A stretch of DNA of 64,000 nt from Gammaproteobacteria bacterium (GCA_022599775.1 JAHZLQ010000078.1:62001-126000); one strand, 5' to 3'; positions 36,535-45,719 are shown, counted from the first letter of the stretch. Notes: generated from the sequence alone by a model not told the origin. Numbers and translations are program-made.

Positions 36535-37380
36535 ATGACCGATGCACAGCGCATGAACGACGAGCAGTCCACACTCTGGAACGGATCGGCCGGTCGAGCC
36601 TGGGTGGAAAGCCAGGACCTGCTCGACCGGATGTTCCAGCCGTTTGAGGAGCTTTTGGCCGAATCGGCCAAGGCTTGCACTGATGGCCGGATTCTCGATG
36701 TCGGTTGCGGAGCCGGTGGCACCACTCTGGCGATGGCGCGGGTTCAAGGCGTGCAGGGCCGGTGCCTCGGAGTCGACATTTCCGAGCCGCTGATTGCTGC
36801 GGCGCGTGCGCGACAGGGTCAGGACACCGCAACAGTGGAGTTCCTCTGCGCCGACGCCCAAATCTGCGAGTTTGATCCGGCGAGCTTCGACCGGATCACG
36901 TCACGCTTCGGCGTGATGTTTTTCCAGGACCCGGTGTCCGCGTTCACGAACCTGCGGCGAGCCGCGCGAACGGGCGCCGCGCTCCAATGCATCGCCTGGC
37001 GCGGCCCGGAGGACAATCCGTTCATGATCGCGGCCGAAGGTGCGGCGGTTTCGCTGTTGCCGGACCTGCCGACTCGGGTGGCCGGCGCACCGGGACAGTT
37101 CGCCTTCGCTGATCGGGAACACGTCCGCAGGATACTGATTGAAAGCGCGTGGGCCGATATCGACATTCATCCGATCGATGTGCGCTGCGCATTCCCCGAA
37201 TCACAGCTGATCCCTTACCTCACGCGACTGGGTCCGCTGGGTCGCGTCCTTGCTGAGCTGGACGTGAGGACTCGTGAACAGCTCATCACCACAGCGCGAG
37301 CCGCATTCGAACCCTACGTGCAGGCAGACACGGTCCGTTTCAATGCGGCCTGCTGGATGATCGAGGCCCGATCCCGATAA
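36535..37380 (+). CDS. SAM-dependent class I methyltransferase
   Basis: 281 residues. The SAM-binding glycine motif is ILDVGCGAGGTTLAMA, followed by the acidic end of strand 2 (CLGVDISEPLIAAAR) and CADAQICEFDPASFDRITSRFGVMFF. The remainder is a substrate-specific C-terminal half. The family fits small-molecule methyltransferases of the UbiE type, but the substrate is unknown. The ATG at 36535 is preceded by AAAGGAG. It is transcribed from the MerR-type promoter. Confidence 0.85.
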   Translation: MTDAQRMNDEQSTLWNGSAGRAWVESQDLLDRMFQPFEELLAESAKACTDGRILDVGCGAGGTTLAMARVQGVQGRCLGVDISEPLIAAARARQGQDTATVEFLCADAQICEFDPASFDRITSRFGVMFFQDPVSAFTNLRRAARTGAALQCIAWRGPEDNPFMIAAEGAAVSLLPDLPTRVAGAPGQFAFADREHVRRILIESAWADIDIHPIDVRCAFPESQLIPYLTRLGPLGRVLAELDVRTREQLITTARAAFEPYVQADTVRFNAACWMIEARSR

Positions 37381-37480
37381 GCACGGCGCTCGAGCCGGCG
37401 GGAAGGGAGCTTTCATGCAAGCCGAATGCACAATGCGATTCCGGACGCACGGCATTCACGCGGCAACGCCGTGCCTTCAG

Positions 37481-39046
37481 TCACGACGCACGCGAGAGAC
37501 AAGATCCAGGAGCGCTTTGATCCGGCCCGGTAACGGGAGCGGCGCCCAGGGACTTGTCGGTCGCTCGCAGCTGCTCGGCGCTGATGCGATCGGCGCGCTT
37601 GATCAGCTCGGCGAGCATTGCGGTCTGCCGAGCCGCGAGATCGGCATCGAGCTTGTCCATATGTCCGTTCTTGACGATACCCAGCAAGTAGTTGGGTCCG
37701 CAGATCGCACCCACGTGGGGTACGCCGCTTTCGTGAAAGACGGATCCCGTGGTGATGCCCGGACCCTGCTGGATGCCGTGTTCGCGCAGGTCGAAGGTCT
37801 CGAAGCCCTCCTTGACCCAATCGCTCAGGATCCCGCCGGTGGCCGCGAAGTTCATGTATTCGTTGCGCCCGGTCGGGCCATAGCCCTGATCGGGAATATC
37901 CTCCCACTCGGGCGCACCCAGATGTTCGATCGTGAACGCCGCCGCTGCACGTTTGACCAGATCGGGATGGGCGCGGCACCAGCCCGCGCACTGCGGCAAT
38001 TGGCCGCTCATGTGCCCAGGCCAAGCCACGAATACCAAGGTACGACGAAGACGTTCGTGCTTCGGCAGGCTGGCAAAGTGACGCGCAAGCTGAAGCATCG
38101 TCATGCAGCCGTTCTCTTCAATGAAGTTCTGCCCGTCGGTATGCGTGTCGATGATCATCAGTTCATCGCTTTCGCCCGGCAGAATCGCCGTCAGTGAAGG
38201 GACGCTCGATGCGTTCCACCGCGCGTGCAGGGTCAGCCGCGCACGGGCGCCGCGTTTGGCGAGACGCCGAATTTCATCGCCGCTGTCCTGCCCGACGAAG
38301 AGCGCGGGCAACGGTGGCTTGTAGGGTCTGGCATGTGGCGAGAAGTTGTCCGCGATCATGTCAGACGAAACGTCCATGATGATCACCACCGCCGCCGCCC
38401 CCTTGGCCAATGCCGCTTCGAGCGGAAAGGCCGGCGTACGCCACAGGCGCTTGTAAGGGCGATCCAGGTATTCGTCCCGCAACGCGTCTGGCACGTGTAC
38501 GTAGTGGGGATTCGCCATGTCACGAATGGTTGTGACCGGCAGCACGGCATCGAAAACCACGATGCTCCCTTTTGGAATGTCGCCCAGGCTTGCGGGGCCG
38601 TCTTTGTGGATCGTCCCGCCATAGATCAGCGGCCCGGTCACGCCGTCCGGCGGCGTCGGCGCGGAACGAACGTAGTACGCCACTTTCGGAATGGATCTGA
38701 ACGACGTTCCGTCTTCGACCTCCAGACCGTAGTCGAGCGGGTCCCAGCGCTCGTAGGCGTAGTTGTCACAGGGCCCCAAACCCAAGCCCATCTGTTGGTA
38801 CTCCTGAGCAAGCCAGTTCACGAAACGCAGGTGATTGGGATGCCCGGGCAGTCGCGGCCCGAAATCGACCATCCGCTGATAGTCGAGGCGGATCGTTTCG
38901 GGGGACGGCAACGCAACCACCGTGCTGGCCACGGGCGGTGCTGCACCCCAGCTCAGGCCCGGCGCCAAGGCCGATGCACCCATGCCGCCGATCCCGAGAA
39001 TGATGTCCCGCCTCGCCAGCGTGCGATTGTTGTGATCTTCACCCAT
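37481..39046 (-). CDS. Tat-exported M28-like protein with altered metal site
   Basis: 521 residues. A twin-arginine-type start (LARRDIILGIGGMGASALAPG) suggests export by Tat. Residues 130-285 look like a PA insert (IPKGSIVVFDAV, AALAKGAAAVVIIMD). The M28 core follows, with HTD at 302-304 in place of the first zinc ligand block. Beyond that the pattern diverges: the usual DNxSG is ENGC at 311-314, the usual EE is a WPGHM segment (342-346), and the next Asp is Glu374. Loss of peptidase activity or another reaction is possible. It closes the TetR-linked cluster, after the MFS gene (103 nt). The ribosome site GAGGAG lies 11 nt upstream. Confidence 0.75.
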   Translation of the reverse strand: MGEDHNNRTLARRDIILGIGGMGASALAPGLSWGAAPPVASTVVALPSPETIRLDYQRMVDFGPRLPGHPNHLRFVNWLAQEYQQMGLGLGPCDNYAYERWDPLDYGLEVEDGTSFRSIPKVAYYVRSAPTPPDGVTGPLIYGGTIHKDGPASLGDIPKGSIVVFDAVLPVTTIRDMANPHYVHVPDALRDEYLDRPYKRLWRTPAFPLEAALAKGAAAVVIIMDVSSDMIADNFSPHARPYKPPLPALFVGQDSGDEIRRLAKRGARARLTLHARWNASSVPSLTAILPGESDELMIIDTHTDGQNFIEENGCMTMLQLARHFASLPKHERLRRTLVFVAWPGHMSGQLPQCAGWCRAHPDLVKRAAAAFTIEHLGAPEWEDIPDQGYGPTGRNEYMNFAATGGILSDWVKEGFETFDLREHGIQQGPGITTGSVFHESGVPHVGAICGPNYLLGIVKNGHMDKLDADLAARQTAMLAELIKRADRISAEQLRATDKSLGAAPVTGPDQSAPGSCLSRAS

Positions 39047-39149
39047 GATGTTCAGCTCCTCAGTCTTTCTTTACGGTGTCTGCCGGAATATCCGAGTGCT
39101 GCGGGCGTCCCGGCGAGACGACTCCTTGTTGTGTGTGTCGGGGCATGTG

Positions 39150-40484
39150 CTATGAGGATCCCGCCGAGGGGGCGATGCTCGCCTTTTCCGCGTCGCGGAC
39201 GAAGCTGAAGGCGGCCCCGAGCAGGCTCAGGCCGCTGATGAAAACGGCCGATGGAATCAGATAGCTCAACGAGACCTGCAGGCCGGATGCGCGGAACGCA
39301 TCGCTCATCGTTACGGCGCTGGCGGCGGCCATTGCCTGTCGGGCGAAGTGGTCCGAGAGCATGCCGGCCACGGTGGAGCCGAAGGCGGCGCCGAGGACAT
39401 ATTGGAAGAAGAAGTAGACCGCCATGGCCGTCGCCCGCAAGCGGGGCTCGACGACGTCCTGCAGGGACGCATAGACCGTGACGTAGTACAGGAAAAAGAG
39501 CAGCCAGCCGGCGCAGAGCAGGCCGGTCAGCGAGACAACACGACCGATCGGCTGATTGAGGCCAAACCAGATCAAAGGCCCCGCAACGAGCAGAGCCACC
39601 GCCCCCAGCAGCAGGCGTCCACGGGCAAAACGCCGGTGCAGTGCATCGGCGACCCAGCCGCCGACGGTCAATCCGATCAGGCCGGTCAGCCCGAGAACGA
39701 CCGCCGAGATGCCGCCGGCCTGCGCCACGTTGAGGCCGTGATAGCGGATCAACAAGGCAGGAAGGAAGGTGTTCATCCCATAGGCCGCCACGTTGTACAC
39801 AACACCGGACAGTATGATCCACCACACCGTCGGCGTAGCGATGATGCGGCGAAACGGCTGGTCCACGGCTGCGCGCGCGTCCAGGGAATAGCGTTCCTGA
39901 GCCCCGCGCGCAGGTTCTTTCAGAAACCAGGCCAGGGCCGCCACCAACAAGCCCGGTACCGCGGCAAAAAGGAAGGTGGCACGCCAACCAAAGTGGTGCG
40001 CCAGCTGCCCGGCCCCGGCAAAGGCTGCGACGGCCCCGAGTGGCAGTCCGAGCATGAATATGCCCAGTGCCCGGCCCCGTTTCTCCGCTGGATACAGGTC
40101 GCCGATCATCGAGTTGGCGGCGGGTGCGCAGGACGCCTCGCCAACGCCGACTCCGACACGGAACAGGAAAAACGAAACAAAGTTCCAGGCGAAACCGCAG
40201 GCCGCGGTAGTCAGGCTCCAGATGAACACGCCGGTGGAAAGAATGCGGGTGCGCCGGTATTTGTCGGCCAGTCGACCCAGCGGGATTCCGGCGACGGCGT
40301 AGACGAGGGTAAACGCCGTCGTGATGACGCCCAGCATGGTATCGCTGAGCATGAATTCCTTGCGGACGGGTTCAAGGACAATCGAAGGAATGACCCGGTC
40401 GAAGAAATTGAGGAAGTTGATCAGAAACAGGACAAGCAAGGTGTAGCCTGCGGTGCGCCTTGCGGGAGATTCTGTTGTTCGCAT
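39150..40484 (-). CDS. MFS transporter, Spinster-like
   Basis: 444 residues with twelve membrane segments. The motif LGRLADKYRRTRIL between helices 2 and 3 is the MFS signature. FFLFRVGVGVGEASCAPAANSMIGDLYP in helices 4-5 is typical of the Spinster-like group, which moves lipids, organic acids or aromatic compounds. In this cluster, between a TonB receptor and a hydrolase-like gene, uptake of the product over the inner membrane is the likely role. Confidence 0.88.
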   Translation of the reverse strand: MRTTESPARRTAGYTLLVLFLINFLNFFDRVIPSIVLEPVRKEFMLSDTMLGVITTAFTLVYAVAGIPLGRLADKYRRTRILSTGVFIWSLTTAACGFAWNFVSFFLFRVGVGVGEASCAPAANSMIGDLYPAEKRGRALGIFMLGLPLGAVAAFAGAGQLAHHFGWRATFLFAAVPGLLVAALAWFLKEPARGAQERYSLDARAAVDQPFRRIIATPTVWWIILSGVVYNVAAYGMNTFLPALLIRYHGLNVAQAGGISAVVLGLTGLIGLTVGGWVADALHRRFARGRLLLGAVALLVAGPLIWFGLNQPIGRVVSLTGLLCAGWLLFFLYYVTVYASLQDVVEPRLRATAMAVYFFFQYVLGAAFGSTVAGMLSDHFARQAMAAASAVTMSDAFRASGLQVSLSYLIPSAVFISGLSLLGAAFSFVRDAEKASIAPSAGSS

Positions 40485-40592
40485 GTCGAATCCGGTGTGG
40501 AGATGATGCAGGGGAGCCGGCGTTGAAGGCGCTCGTTCAATCCACGCCGATGGCGATCGGGGATGTCTCGAGTGCTGTCATTCGCTGCATTC

Positions 40593-43082
40593 CTAGAAGT
40601 CCAGGTTGAGTCGCAGCGAGAACGTTCGGGGAGGATTCAGTGTGTAGAGCGAATAGGTGTTGATCTGGTCGAGCGCCTTGACGTCGACGGCACCGGCCAC
40701 CAGGGCCGTCTCGTTGAGAATGTTGGCGACATTCAGACTCAAGCGCGGATGCAACGGCAGTGATTCGGTGCCCAAGCCAATCCCCGCACTGAGCACGCCG
40801 TAGTCGTTGACCGGCAAATCGTGTTCCAGGTTGCTGTAACCCTTGCCGACGTAGGTGTAGTTGATGTTGGCGTCGATCTGGACGATCCGGAGTGGCAGCA
40901 ATTGCCGCAGGCCGATGCTGTACTGCGATTTGGCGGCGCCCGGCAACTGCGTGCCCGGCTCGATCTGCGTGTTGGTCGAGCTGGTGAAGGCCTTGGTGGT
41001 GTGGGCATCGGTCAGGCCGCCGCTCAGCGACACCGCGAGCCCCGGGATCGGCGGCAGCCACAGGATGGCGGCCTCGATGCCGTAGCTCTCCGCAGCGCCG
41101 ACGTTTGTGACGTAGTTGAGGTTCGTGCCCTCGGTTTTCTGGGTGATCTGCGGGTTCTTGTAGTCGATATAGAAGCCGGTGACATCGAAGTGCAGGCTGT
41201 TGTCGAACCAGTTGCTACGCACGCCGATTTCGTAGTTCCACAACGTGTCGGACTTGTACGTTTCCGGTACTCCATTGGTTGGCGACGAAGGGACGCTCTG
41301 CAGGCCACCGAAGCGAAAGCCTCGGCTGGCCGTGGCGTAGGTCAGCAGGTCGTCAGTGAAGTGATAGGTGATCGCCAGTCGCGGGCTGATGCCTTGCTCC
41401 TCGATGCGATTGCGCTGATCCACTTCCATGCCGCTGTTTGCGACCCTTGCCAGCACGCCGGTGGCGACATAACCGCCATCGACGAAGGTCTGATAGAAGC
41501 GAGCGCCGCCGGACAGCTCCAGGTCGCCCCACAGCGTTTGAGTCAAATCAAAGAACACCGCCTTTTCCTGGGATTTGGCGTGATTGGTCGCGTAAAGCAA
41601 CGAGGTCTGGTTGGCGAGATCCAGGGTCCCGAGGCCCAGCAACTCTGCGATCTGCCCGATCGGCGTGCCGTTTTCCAGCCAGTCGGTCAGTTCGCCGATC
41701 GGGGTGCCGTCCCCGGCAAGCGTCTGCGTCGCGGTCGGGCCGATGAAGAGTTCGTAGTCCATCGTGTAGTCGTAGAAGTAGCCGCCGACCAGCCATTTGA
41801 AATTTCCAGGGCCCGTCGACTGCAGACGTACTTCCTGCGAGAACGCATGCGACTTCGTGTCCGTGATGGAGATGATCGCCGCCGCTGCCGGATAGATGTC
41901 AGGGGGTCTGCCGGCGAGAGCCGTCGTATAGTCACTGAGTGCAAAGCGGTTCTTTTCGGTATAGGACGTCAGTGAAACCACGCGCACCGAGTCAAAATCA
42001 TAGTCAGCCTCAAAACTGTCGAGACTGAAGCTGTTGTGCGCAGGCTCGGGGACAAGCGCCAAGTCGATTTCGCGCGGGCCGTCCGGGTTGACCACTGCGT
42101 ACTTCTGGTTGTCGCCGGAAAAATCCTGATCCAGGTGGGTCAGTTTCAGCGACAAGGCGTCGAGCGGGTTCCACATCAATATCCCGCGTAGCTGGTCGCC
42201 GCCGCCGTCATTGACATCCTTTTCGCCGGCGCGTGTATCGTCGATAACGCCCGGGTATTCACGTTTGACGTAGCCGAGGCGCAGTGCGACATCGTGGCCC
42301 ACCCAGGGCACATTGAGTGCCGCACCGCTGGTGAACGCAGAGCCTCCTTCTTCAACGTCGACGTATTGGGTAAAGCCAAGGCCCTGCCATTCGTCGAACA
42401 CCGGATCCTTCAGAACGTAGCGGATCGCCCCGGACAGCGCAGCGCCGCCGAACAGTGTTCCCTGCGGCCCTTTCAGTATCTGGACGCTCGCCAGATCGAA
42501 GGCATTCAGATCAGGAATCAGCCCGGCTATGTAGGGGTCGGAAAACGCAGTGTCGCCAATCAGGATCCCGACTGGCGAGGGCCTCGACGACGTTGGATTG
42601 GTCTCCGTGGCGATGCCGCGCACGGTTACCCTGATCCCGGCTCCGGGCCCCTGCGAGTTGATGACCACACCCGGAGTTTCCTGGAGGTAGTCTTCGAGAT
42701 TGAGCTTGCCCTGCTTTTCAAGCTCGTCGCCTTCGAACGCGGAGATCGAGGCCGGAATGTCACGCAGGCTCTCTTCGCGTTTGGTCGCCGTTACGACAAT
42801 TTCTTCGATCTGACGACGCGGAGGCTCCGGCTTGGCGCGGGGCGCCGATGGGGTGTCGAGTTCCTTCACACGGATCGTCGTGACGGCCGCTTCGGCGTCC
42901 GTTGCCGGGCCCGCCCCCTGAGGCGTCGCTGAACTGGTCTCCGGAAGTGGTCCCTCCAGGTAATCCAAGGACCATTCATCGTCTTCGGCCCAGGCCGCGG
43001 AGCCAGTGAAAGCCGCCGCCGCGTACAGCGCCAAGGCCGACGCGATGAGACATTGGGTATCGCCCATTTCCTTTGCAGACAT
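40593..43082 (-). CDS. TonB-dependent receptor of the uptake cluster
   Basis: 829 residues. A signal peptide (CLIASALALYAAAAFTGSAAWA) is followed by a TonB box candidate and the plug (IEEIVVTATKREESLRDIPASISAF, NLEDYLQETPGVVINSQG, IRVTVRGIATETN, VQILKGPQGTLFGGAALSGAIRY). The barrel ends with RTFSLRLNLDF. This subtype is typical of sphingomonad-like receptors for complex organic ligands. ATG 43082 is preceded by GGGGGAG; a TTG one codon earlier is ignored. It lies 296 nt after the esterase gene, with a leader peptide frame and a hairpin in between. Confidence 0.93.
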   Translation of the reverse strand: MSAKEMGDTQCLIASALALYAAAAFTGSAAWAEDDEWSLDYLEGPLPETSSATPQGAGPATDAEAAVTTIRVKELDTPSAPRAKPEPPRRQIEEIVVTATKREESLRDIPASISAFEGDELEKQGKLNLEDYLQETPGVVINSQGPGAGIRVTVRGIATETNPTSSRPSPVGILIGDTAFSDPYIAGLIPDLNAFDLASVQILKGPQGTLFGGAALSGAIRYVLKDPVFDEWQGLGFTQYVDVEEGGSAFTSGAALNVPWVGHDVALRLGYVKREYPGVIDDTRAGEKDVNDGGGDQLRGILMWNPLDALSLKLTHLDQDFSGDNQKYAVVNPDGPREIDLALVPEPAHNSFSLDSFEADYDFDSVRVVSLTSYTEKNRFALSDYTTALAGRPPDIYPAAAAIISITDTKSHAFSQEVRLQSTGPGNFKWLVGGYFYDYTMDYELFIGPTATQTLAGDGTPIGELTDWLENGTPIGQIAELLGLGTLDLANQTSLLYATNHAKSQEKAVFFDLTQTLWGDLELSGGARFYQTFVDGGYVATGVLARVANSGMEVDQRNRIEEQGISPRLAITYHFTDDLLTYATASRGFRFGGLQSVPSSPTNGVPETYKSDTLWNYEIGVRSNWFDNSLHFDVTGFYIDYKNPQITQKTEGTNLNYVTNVGAAESYGIEAAILWLPPIPGLAVSLSGGLTDAHTTKAFTSSTNTQIEPGTQLPGAAKSQYSIGLRQLLPLRIVQIDANINYTYVGKGYSNLEHDLPVNDYGVLSAGIGLGTESLPLHPRLSLNVANILNETALVAGAVDVKALDQINTYSLYTLNPPRTFSLRLNLDF

Positions 43083-43097
43083 CAAATTGCTCCCCCG

Positions 43098-43223
43098 CTA
43101 TTCGTTTCTCTTGAAAACTTGAATGACGGTGAGGAGGGCGGTGTGCCTCGCGCGCGACAGGGCGGCAGTCAGGATCAGCCGACCAGCCGATGAACGCGAC
43201 CGAGCGATATACGAAATGCTCAT
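43098..43223 (-). CDS. Candidate leader peptide before the TonB receptor
   Basis: 41 residues, no known family: MSISYIARSRSSAGRLILTA and so on, ending VFKRNE. It is basic with a hydrophobic middle. A strong ribosome site (GGTGAGGAG) lies 8 nt before the ATG, the stop is 15 nt before the receptor ATG, and a hairpin precedes it. Coupling of receptor translation to this frame is possible. The evidence is the ribosome site only. Confidence 0.4.
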   Translation of the reverse strand: MSISYIARSRSSAGRLILTAALSRARHTALLTVIQVFKRNE

Positions 43224-43243
43224 CTGAAAATCTCCTCACCTCG

Positions 43244-43269
43244 GCTTCACTTTTTTTGTGAAGCTTTTT
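43244..43269 (+). terminator. Intrinsic terminator facing the plus strand
   Basis: GCTTCAC (43244-43250), seven T, GTGAAGC (43258-43264), then five T and further T-rich sequence to about 43285. It is a textbook terminator on the plus strand, yet no plus-strand gene precedes it for 5.8 kb. On the minus strand the same stem lies in the leader of the TonB receptor. It may stop antisense transcription or shape the receptor leader. The rest of the 43224-43381 gap shows no gene. Confidence 0.6.
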
Positions 43270-43381
43270 GTCTTTATTTTTTTTTGGCCAAAGTCACCAA
43301 CGGCCGGACATGCTCAACACGGTTACCTCTTTTTCAAGCAAACCACTGCAGGTCACTCCGAGTTCTCGTTGACCGCAAACC

Positions 43382-44938
43382 TCAGGGAATGCTGATGCTG
43401 TTCTCGGTACTCCCCCATTCCGGCCAAGGCTCCGCGGGGGAAAACTGATTGGGATCACCGCTCGCGATGAATCCGCGCAATGCGGTGACAAAGACTTGGT
43501 GCAGGCTCTCGGTTTCGGCGTCGTCGCTGTCGGCCCAGGTGAAGCTCGTGAAGTTGGGCGAATCCTTGTCGAAATTCCCGAAGACAAAGGGAACATCCAA
43601 GCCATGGTAGGAGCCGTACAAGGTCTTCCAGGGTTCCGGTATATGATCCCAGCGAAACTCGTAGCGATACACCGGCACGGAAGCGCTCGCCAGCAGGCTT
43701 GCCGATTCATCGACCTTTTTGAGAAGCTTCCTGTTGAAGTACCAGCCAGACAGCTTGTACTCGAAGCGGGCGAACGGTCCCTTGAAGAAATCACTCAGGG
43801 AGAGGCTTTTCTGCTCGCCCTGGATCAGGGACCACATTCCCGAATAATCCAGCGGACTGAACTTCGCCAGTATCAGAAAGGGCGCCTCTTTGGCCGTATT
43901 TCCAAGAATGGCCGGTACGGCGTTCACGGGCCTGGCCTCGACGTCTGTCGCCAAAACGTAGCCATCCGCAACCTCCGGAACGGGACGGACATCTTTGAAA
44001 ATCTGCGACAGTTCCACGGTGGACTTGCCGTACAGGTAGTCCCTGACCTGCTCCGGGGTTTTACTTTTGAGCCAGCCTTCGGCGTCGTCGGGCGATTCGA
44101 CCATGCCGTCGGCATACAGGACTTCGCCAAGGTACTGCCGGCTGTTCTCAAGCGCCTCTTCCTCGGTACTCTGCAGTGGAATACCGGAGAGACAGATGAC
44201 CTTGTCGAAGGTGCCTTTTGCCAGGGGCGATCGCAACAGCGCCCAGATGCTGACGCAACCTGCGGAATGCCCCATGACGGTGACATTGGCTGGGTTCCCG
44301 CCAAAGCGCGCCGCATTGCGCTGCACCCATTCGAGCGCCTTGATCTTGTCCAGAAGCGCGAAATTTCCCGAGTCCCGGGCGGGGTCTCCACTTTTCAATG
44401 CGGCCAGATGGAAATTGCCGAAGAAGCTCAATCGGTAGTTGATGGAAATGATCACGGCATCCAGCTCTTGCGCCAGCCGTTGTCCGTCATAGAGCGGCAG
44501 GGAGGCAGCGCCGACAACGCCGCTGCCGCCATGGATGAACACGATGACGGGACGAGGAGCGCGTTGCTGCGCCGTCGGCGCCCAGACGTTCAGATACAGG
44601 CAGTCTTCACTGCCATACGGGCGATCGAAGGTTTGCGGATCGTTACTCGTAAAGTAGTTCCCGATCTGAGCGCAGGCGGCGGCGAACGCTGTGGCGGGCC
44701 GAACGCCTTCCCAAGCCAATGGCCCCTGCGGCGGCGCCCAGCGCAAATCGCCGACCGGAGGGCGGGCATAGGGAATACCGAGATAGCGACTCACGCCGTT
44801 GCGCTGGGTCCCGGCAATTGCGCCTTCCTGAACCGTCAGCGTCGCGGCTTGCGCAGGCGATGTCCCGACTGCGATGAATGCCAATGCCGCACAGGCGCGG
44901 CGACACCGCCGGGCCCAGAGCCTGTCTCTCCCATCCAT
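43382..44938 (-). CDS. Secreted type-B carboxylesterase
   Basis: 518 residues. A signal peptide (CAALAFIAVGTSPAQA, about 31 residues) leads into the type-B esterase domain. Visible are RYLGIPYARPPVGDLRW, SEDCLYLNVWAP (the EDCLYLNV signature) and FIHGGSGV (oxyanion hole). The nucleophile Ser225 lies in VMGHSAGCVS, where the common form is GESAG. The His is likely in GSYHGLDVPFVFGN. It would cleave an ester outside the cytoplasm. It is the first gene after the TetR-side promoter and probably the head of the cluster operon. Secreted type-B esterases with a TonB receptor and permease also occur in the fumonisin cluster of Sphingopyxis. Confidence 0.9.
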   Translation of the reverse strand: MDGRDRLWARRCRRACAALAFIAVGTSPAQAATLTVQEGAIAGTQRNGVSRYLGIPYARPPVGDLRWAPPQGPLAWEGVRPATAFAAACAQIGNYFTSNDPQTFDRPYGSEDCLYLNVWAPTAQQRAPRPVIVFIHGGSGVVGAASLPLYDGQRLAQELDAVIISINYRLSFFGNFHLAALKSGDPARDSGNFALLDKIKALEWVQRNAARFGGNPANVTVMGHSAGCVSIWALLRSPLAKGTFDKVICLSGIPLQSTEEEALENSRQYLGEVLYADGMVESPDDAEGWLKSKTPEQVRDYLYGKSTVELSQIFKDVRPVPEVADGYVLATDVEARPVNAVPAILGNTAKEAPFLILAKFSPLDYSGMWSLIQGEQKSLSLSDFFKGPFARFEYKLSGWYFNRKLLKKVDESASLLASASVPVYRYEFRWDHIPEPWKTLYGSYHGLDVPFVFGNFDKDSPNFTSFTWADSDDAETESLHQVFVTALRGFIASGDPNQFSPAEPWPEWGSTENSISIP

Positions 44939-44971
44939 ATCCGCACCTACTTGTTATTAGTTTTTCTACAC

Positions 44972-44983
44972 TAACGTTCGTTA
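44972..44983. promoter_or_regulatory. Operator candidate for the TetR regulator
   Basis: TAACG-TT-CGTTA is a palindrome with perfect 5-bp arms. It lies just downstream of the minus-strand -10 hexamer, covering the predicted transcript start, where a TetR-type repressor would block the esterase cluster. Confidence 0.55.
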
Positions 44984-44995
44984 CATCTGTATCGA

Positions 44996-45024
44996 ACTAT
45001 ATGTTGTGATAGTTGACTTGGCAA
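44996..45024 (-). promoter_or_regulatory. Sigma70-type promoter for the esterase cluster
   Basis: Minus strand: TTGCCA (45024-45019), 17-bp spacer, TATAGT (45001-44996). The predicted start near 44989 gives a leader of about 50 nt before the esterase ATG. Confidence 0.65.
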
Positions 45025-45119
45025 GCTATCGTTCAGCATTGACCAATGCAGACGATCGTTATCCCGTGAGCCTTATTAGCACCGACAGAAATCGCCGGAT
45101 CGCCACCGTTGAAACGGTT

Positions 45120-45719
45120 ATGCCCGAAGGCGTCACCCCCAAAGGCGCGCGCGGCAGGATCCTCAACGCTGCCTTGCATCAGTTCGCGAGCCAGGGCTAC
45201 GGCGGCACGTCGGTGCGGGATATTTGCGCGGAGGCGAAGGTGCAGGTCACGACGCTGTATTCGCACTTCCCCTCGAAAGAACACGTATTGGCGGAAGTCA
45301 TCCGGCTCGGCAACGAAGAGCATTTCCGGCTGCTGCGCGACGCGCTGCTGGAGTCGGACCCGGAGCCGAGAAAGCAATTGAGAAATCTGGTGCGCGCTCA
45401 TGTGCTCTCGCATTGCGAATTCTCCATGCTCGCTGTCGTCGCCAGTTCCGAAATGCACTCGCTGTCGGAAGAGCTGGCTACGCCGATCATCGCCATACGC
45501 AGTCAGTCGCAGTCCTTGCTGGCAGAAGTGTTCAAACGGGGCATCCGACTTGGCCTGTTCGACGTGCCTGACATCGAGCTGGCGTGCCGGGCGATCGGTG
45601 GAATGGGCCTGCGAGTCGCGTTCTGGTACGAGCCGAACTGCGGCAAGTCACCGGATGAGGTTGCCGACAGCTATGCGGAGTTCGCCCTCCGCATCGCCGG
45701 GGTTGATCGGTCGGACTGA
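45120..45719 (+). CDS. TetR-family transcriptional regulator
   Basis: 199 residues from ATG 45120. The N-terminal helix-turn-helix is RILNAALHQFASQGYGGTSVRDICAEAKVQVTTLYSHFPSKEHVLAEVI, the classical TetR/AcrR form. The C-terminal half is the all-helical ligand domain. In-frame GTG codons at 45006 and 45066 would extend it by 38 or 18 residues lacking similarity and are less likely. It diverges from the esterase cluster across a promoter and palindrome, so it probably represses that cluster until a ligand binds. Confidence 0.88.
   Translation: MPEGVTPKGARGRILNAALHQFASQGYGGTSVRDICAEAKVQVTTLYSHFPSKEHVLAEVIRLGNEEHFRLLRDALLESDPEPRKQLRNLVRAHVLSHCEFSMLAVVASSEMHSLSEELATPIIAIRSQSQSLLAEVFKRGIRLGLFDVPDIELACRAIGGMGLRVAFWYEPNCGKSPDEVADSYAEFALRIAGVDRSD

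Noticed and set aside
42976-43239. 87-codon minus-strand frame overlapping the TonB receptor start
   Set aside because: It runs into the receptor gene in another frame; the 41-codon frame with a ribosome site is preferred.
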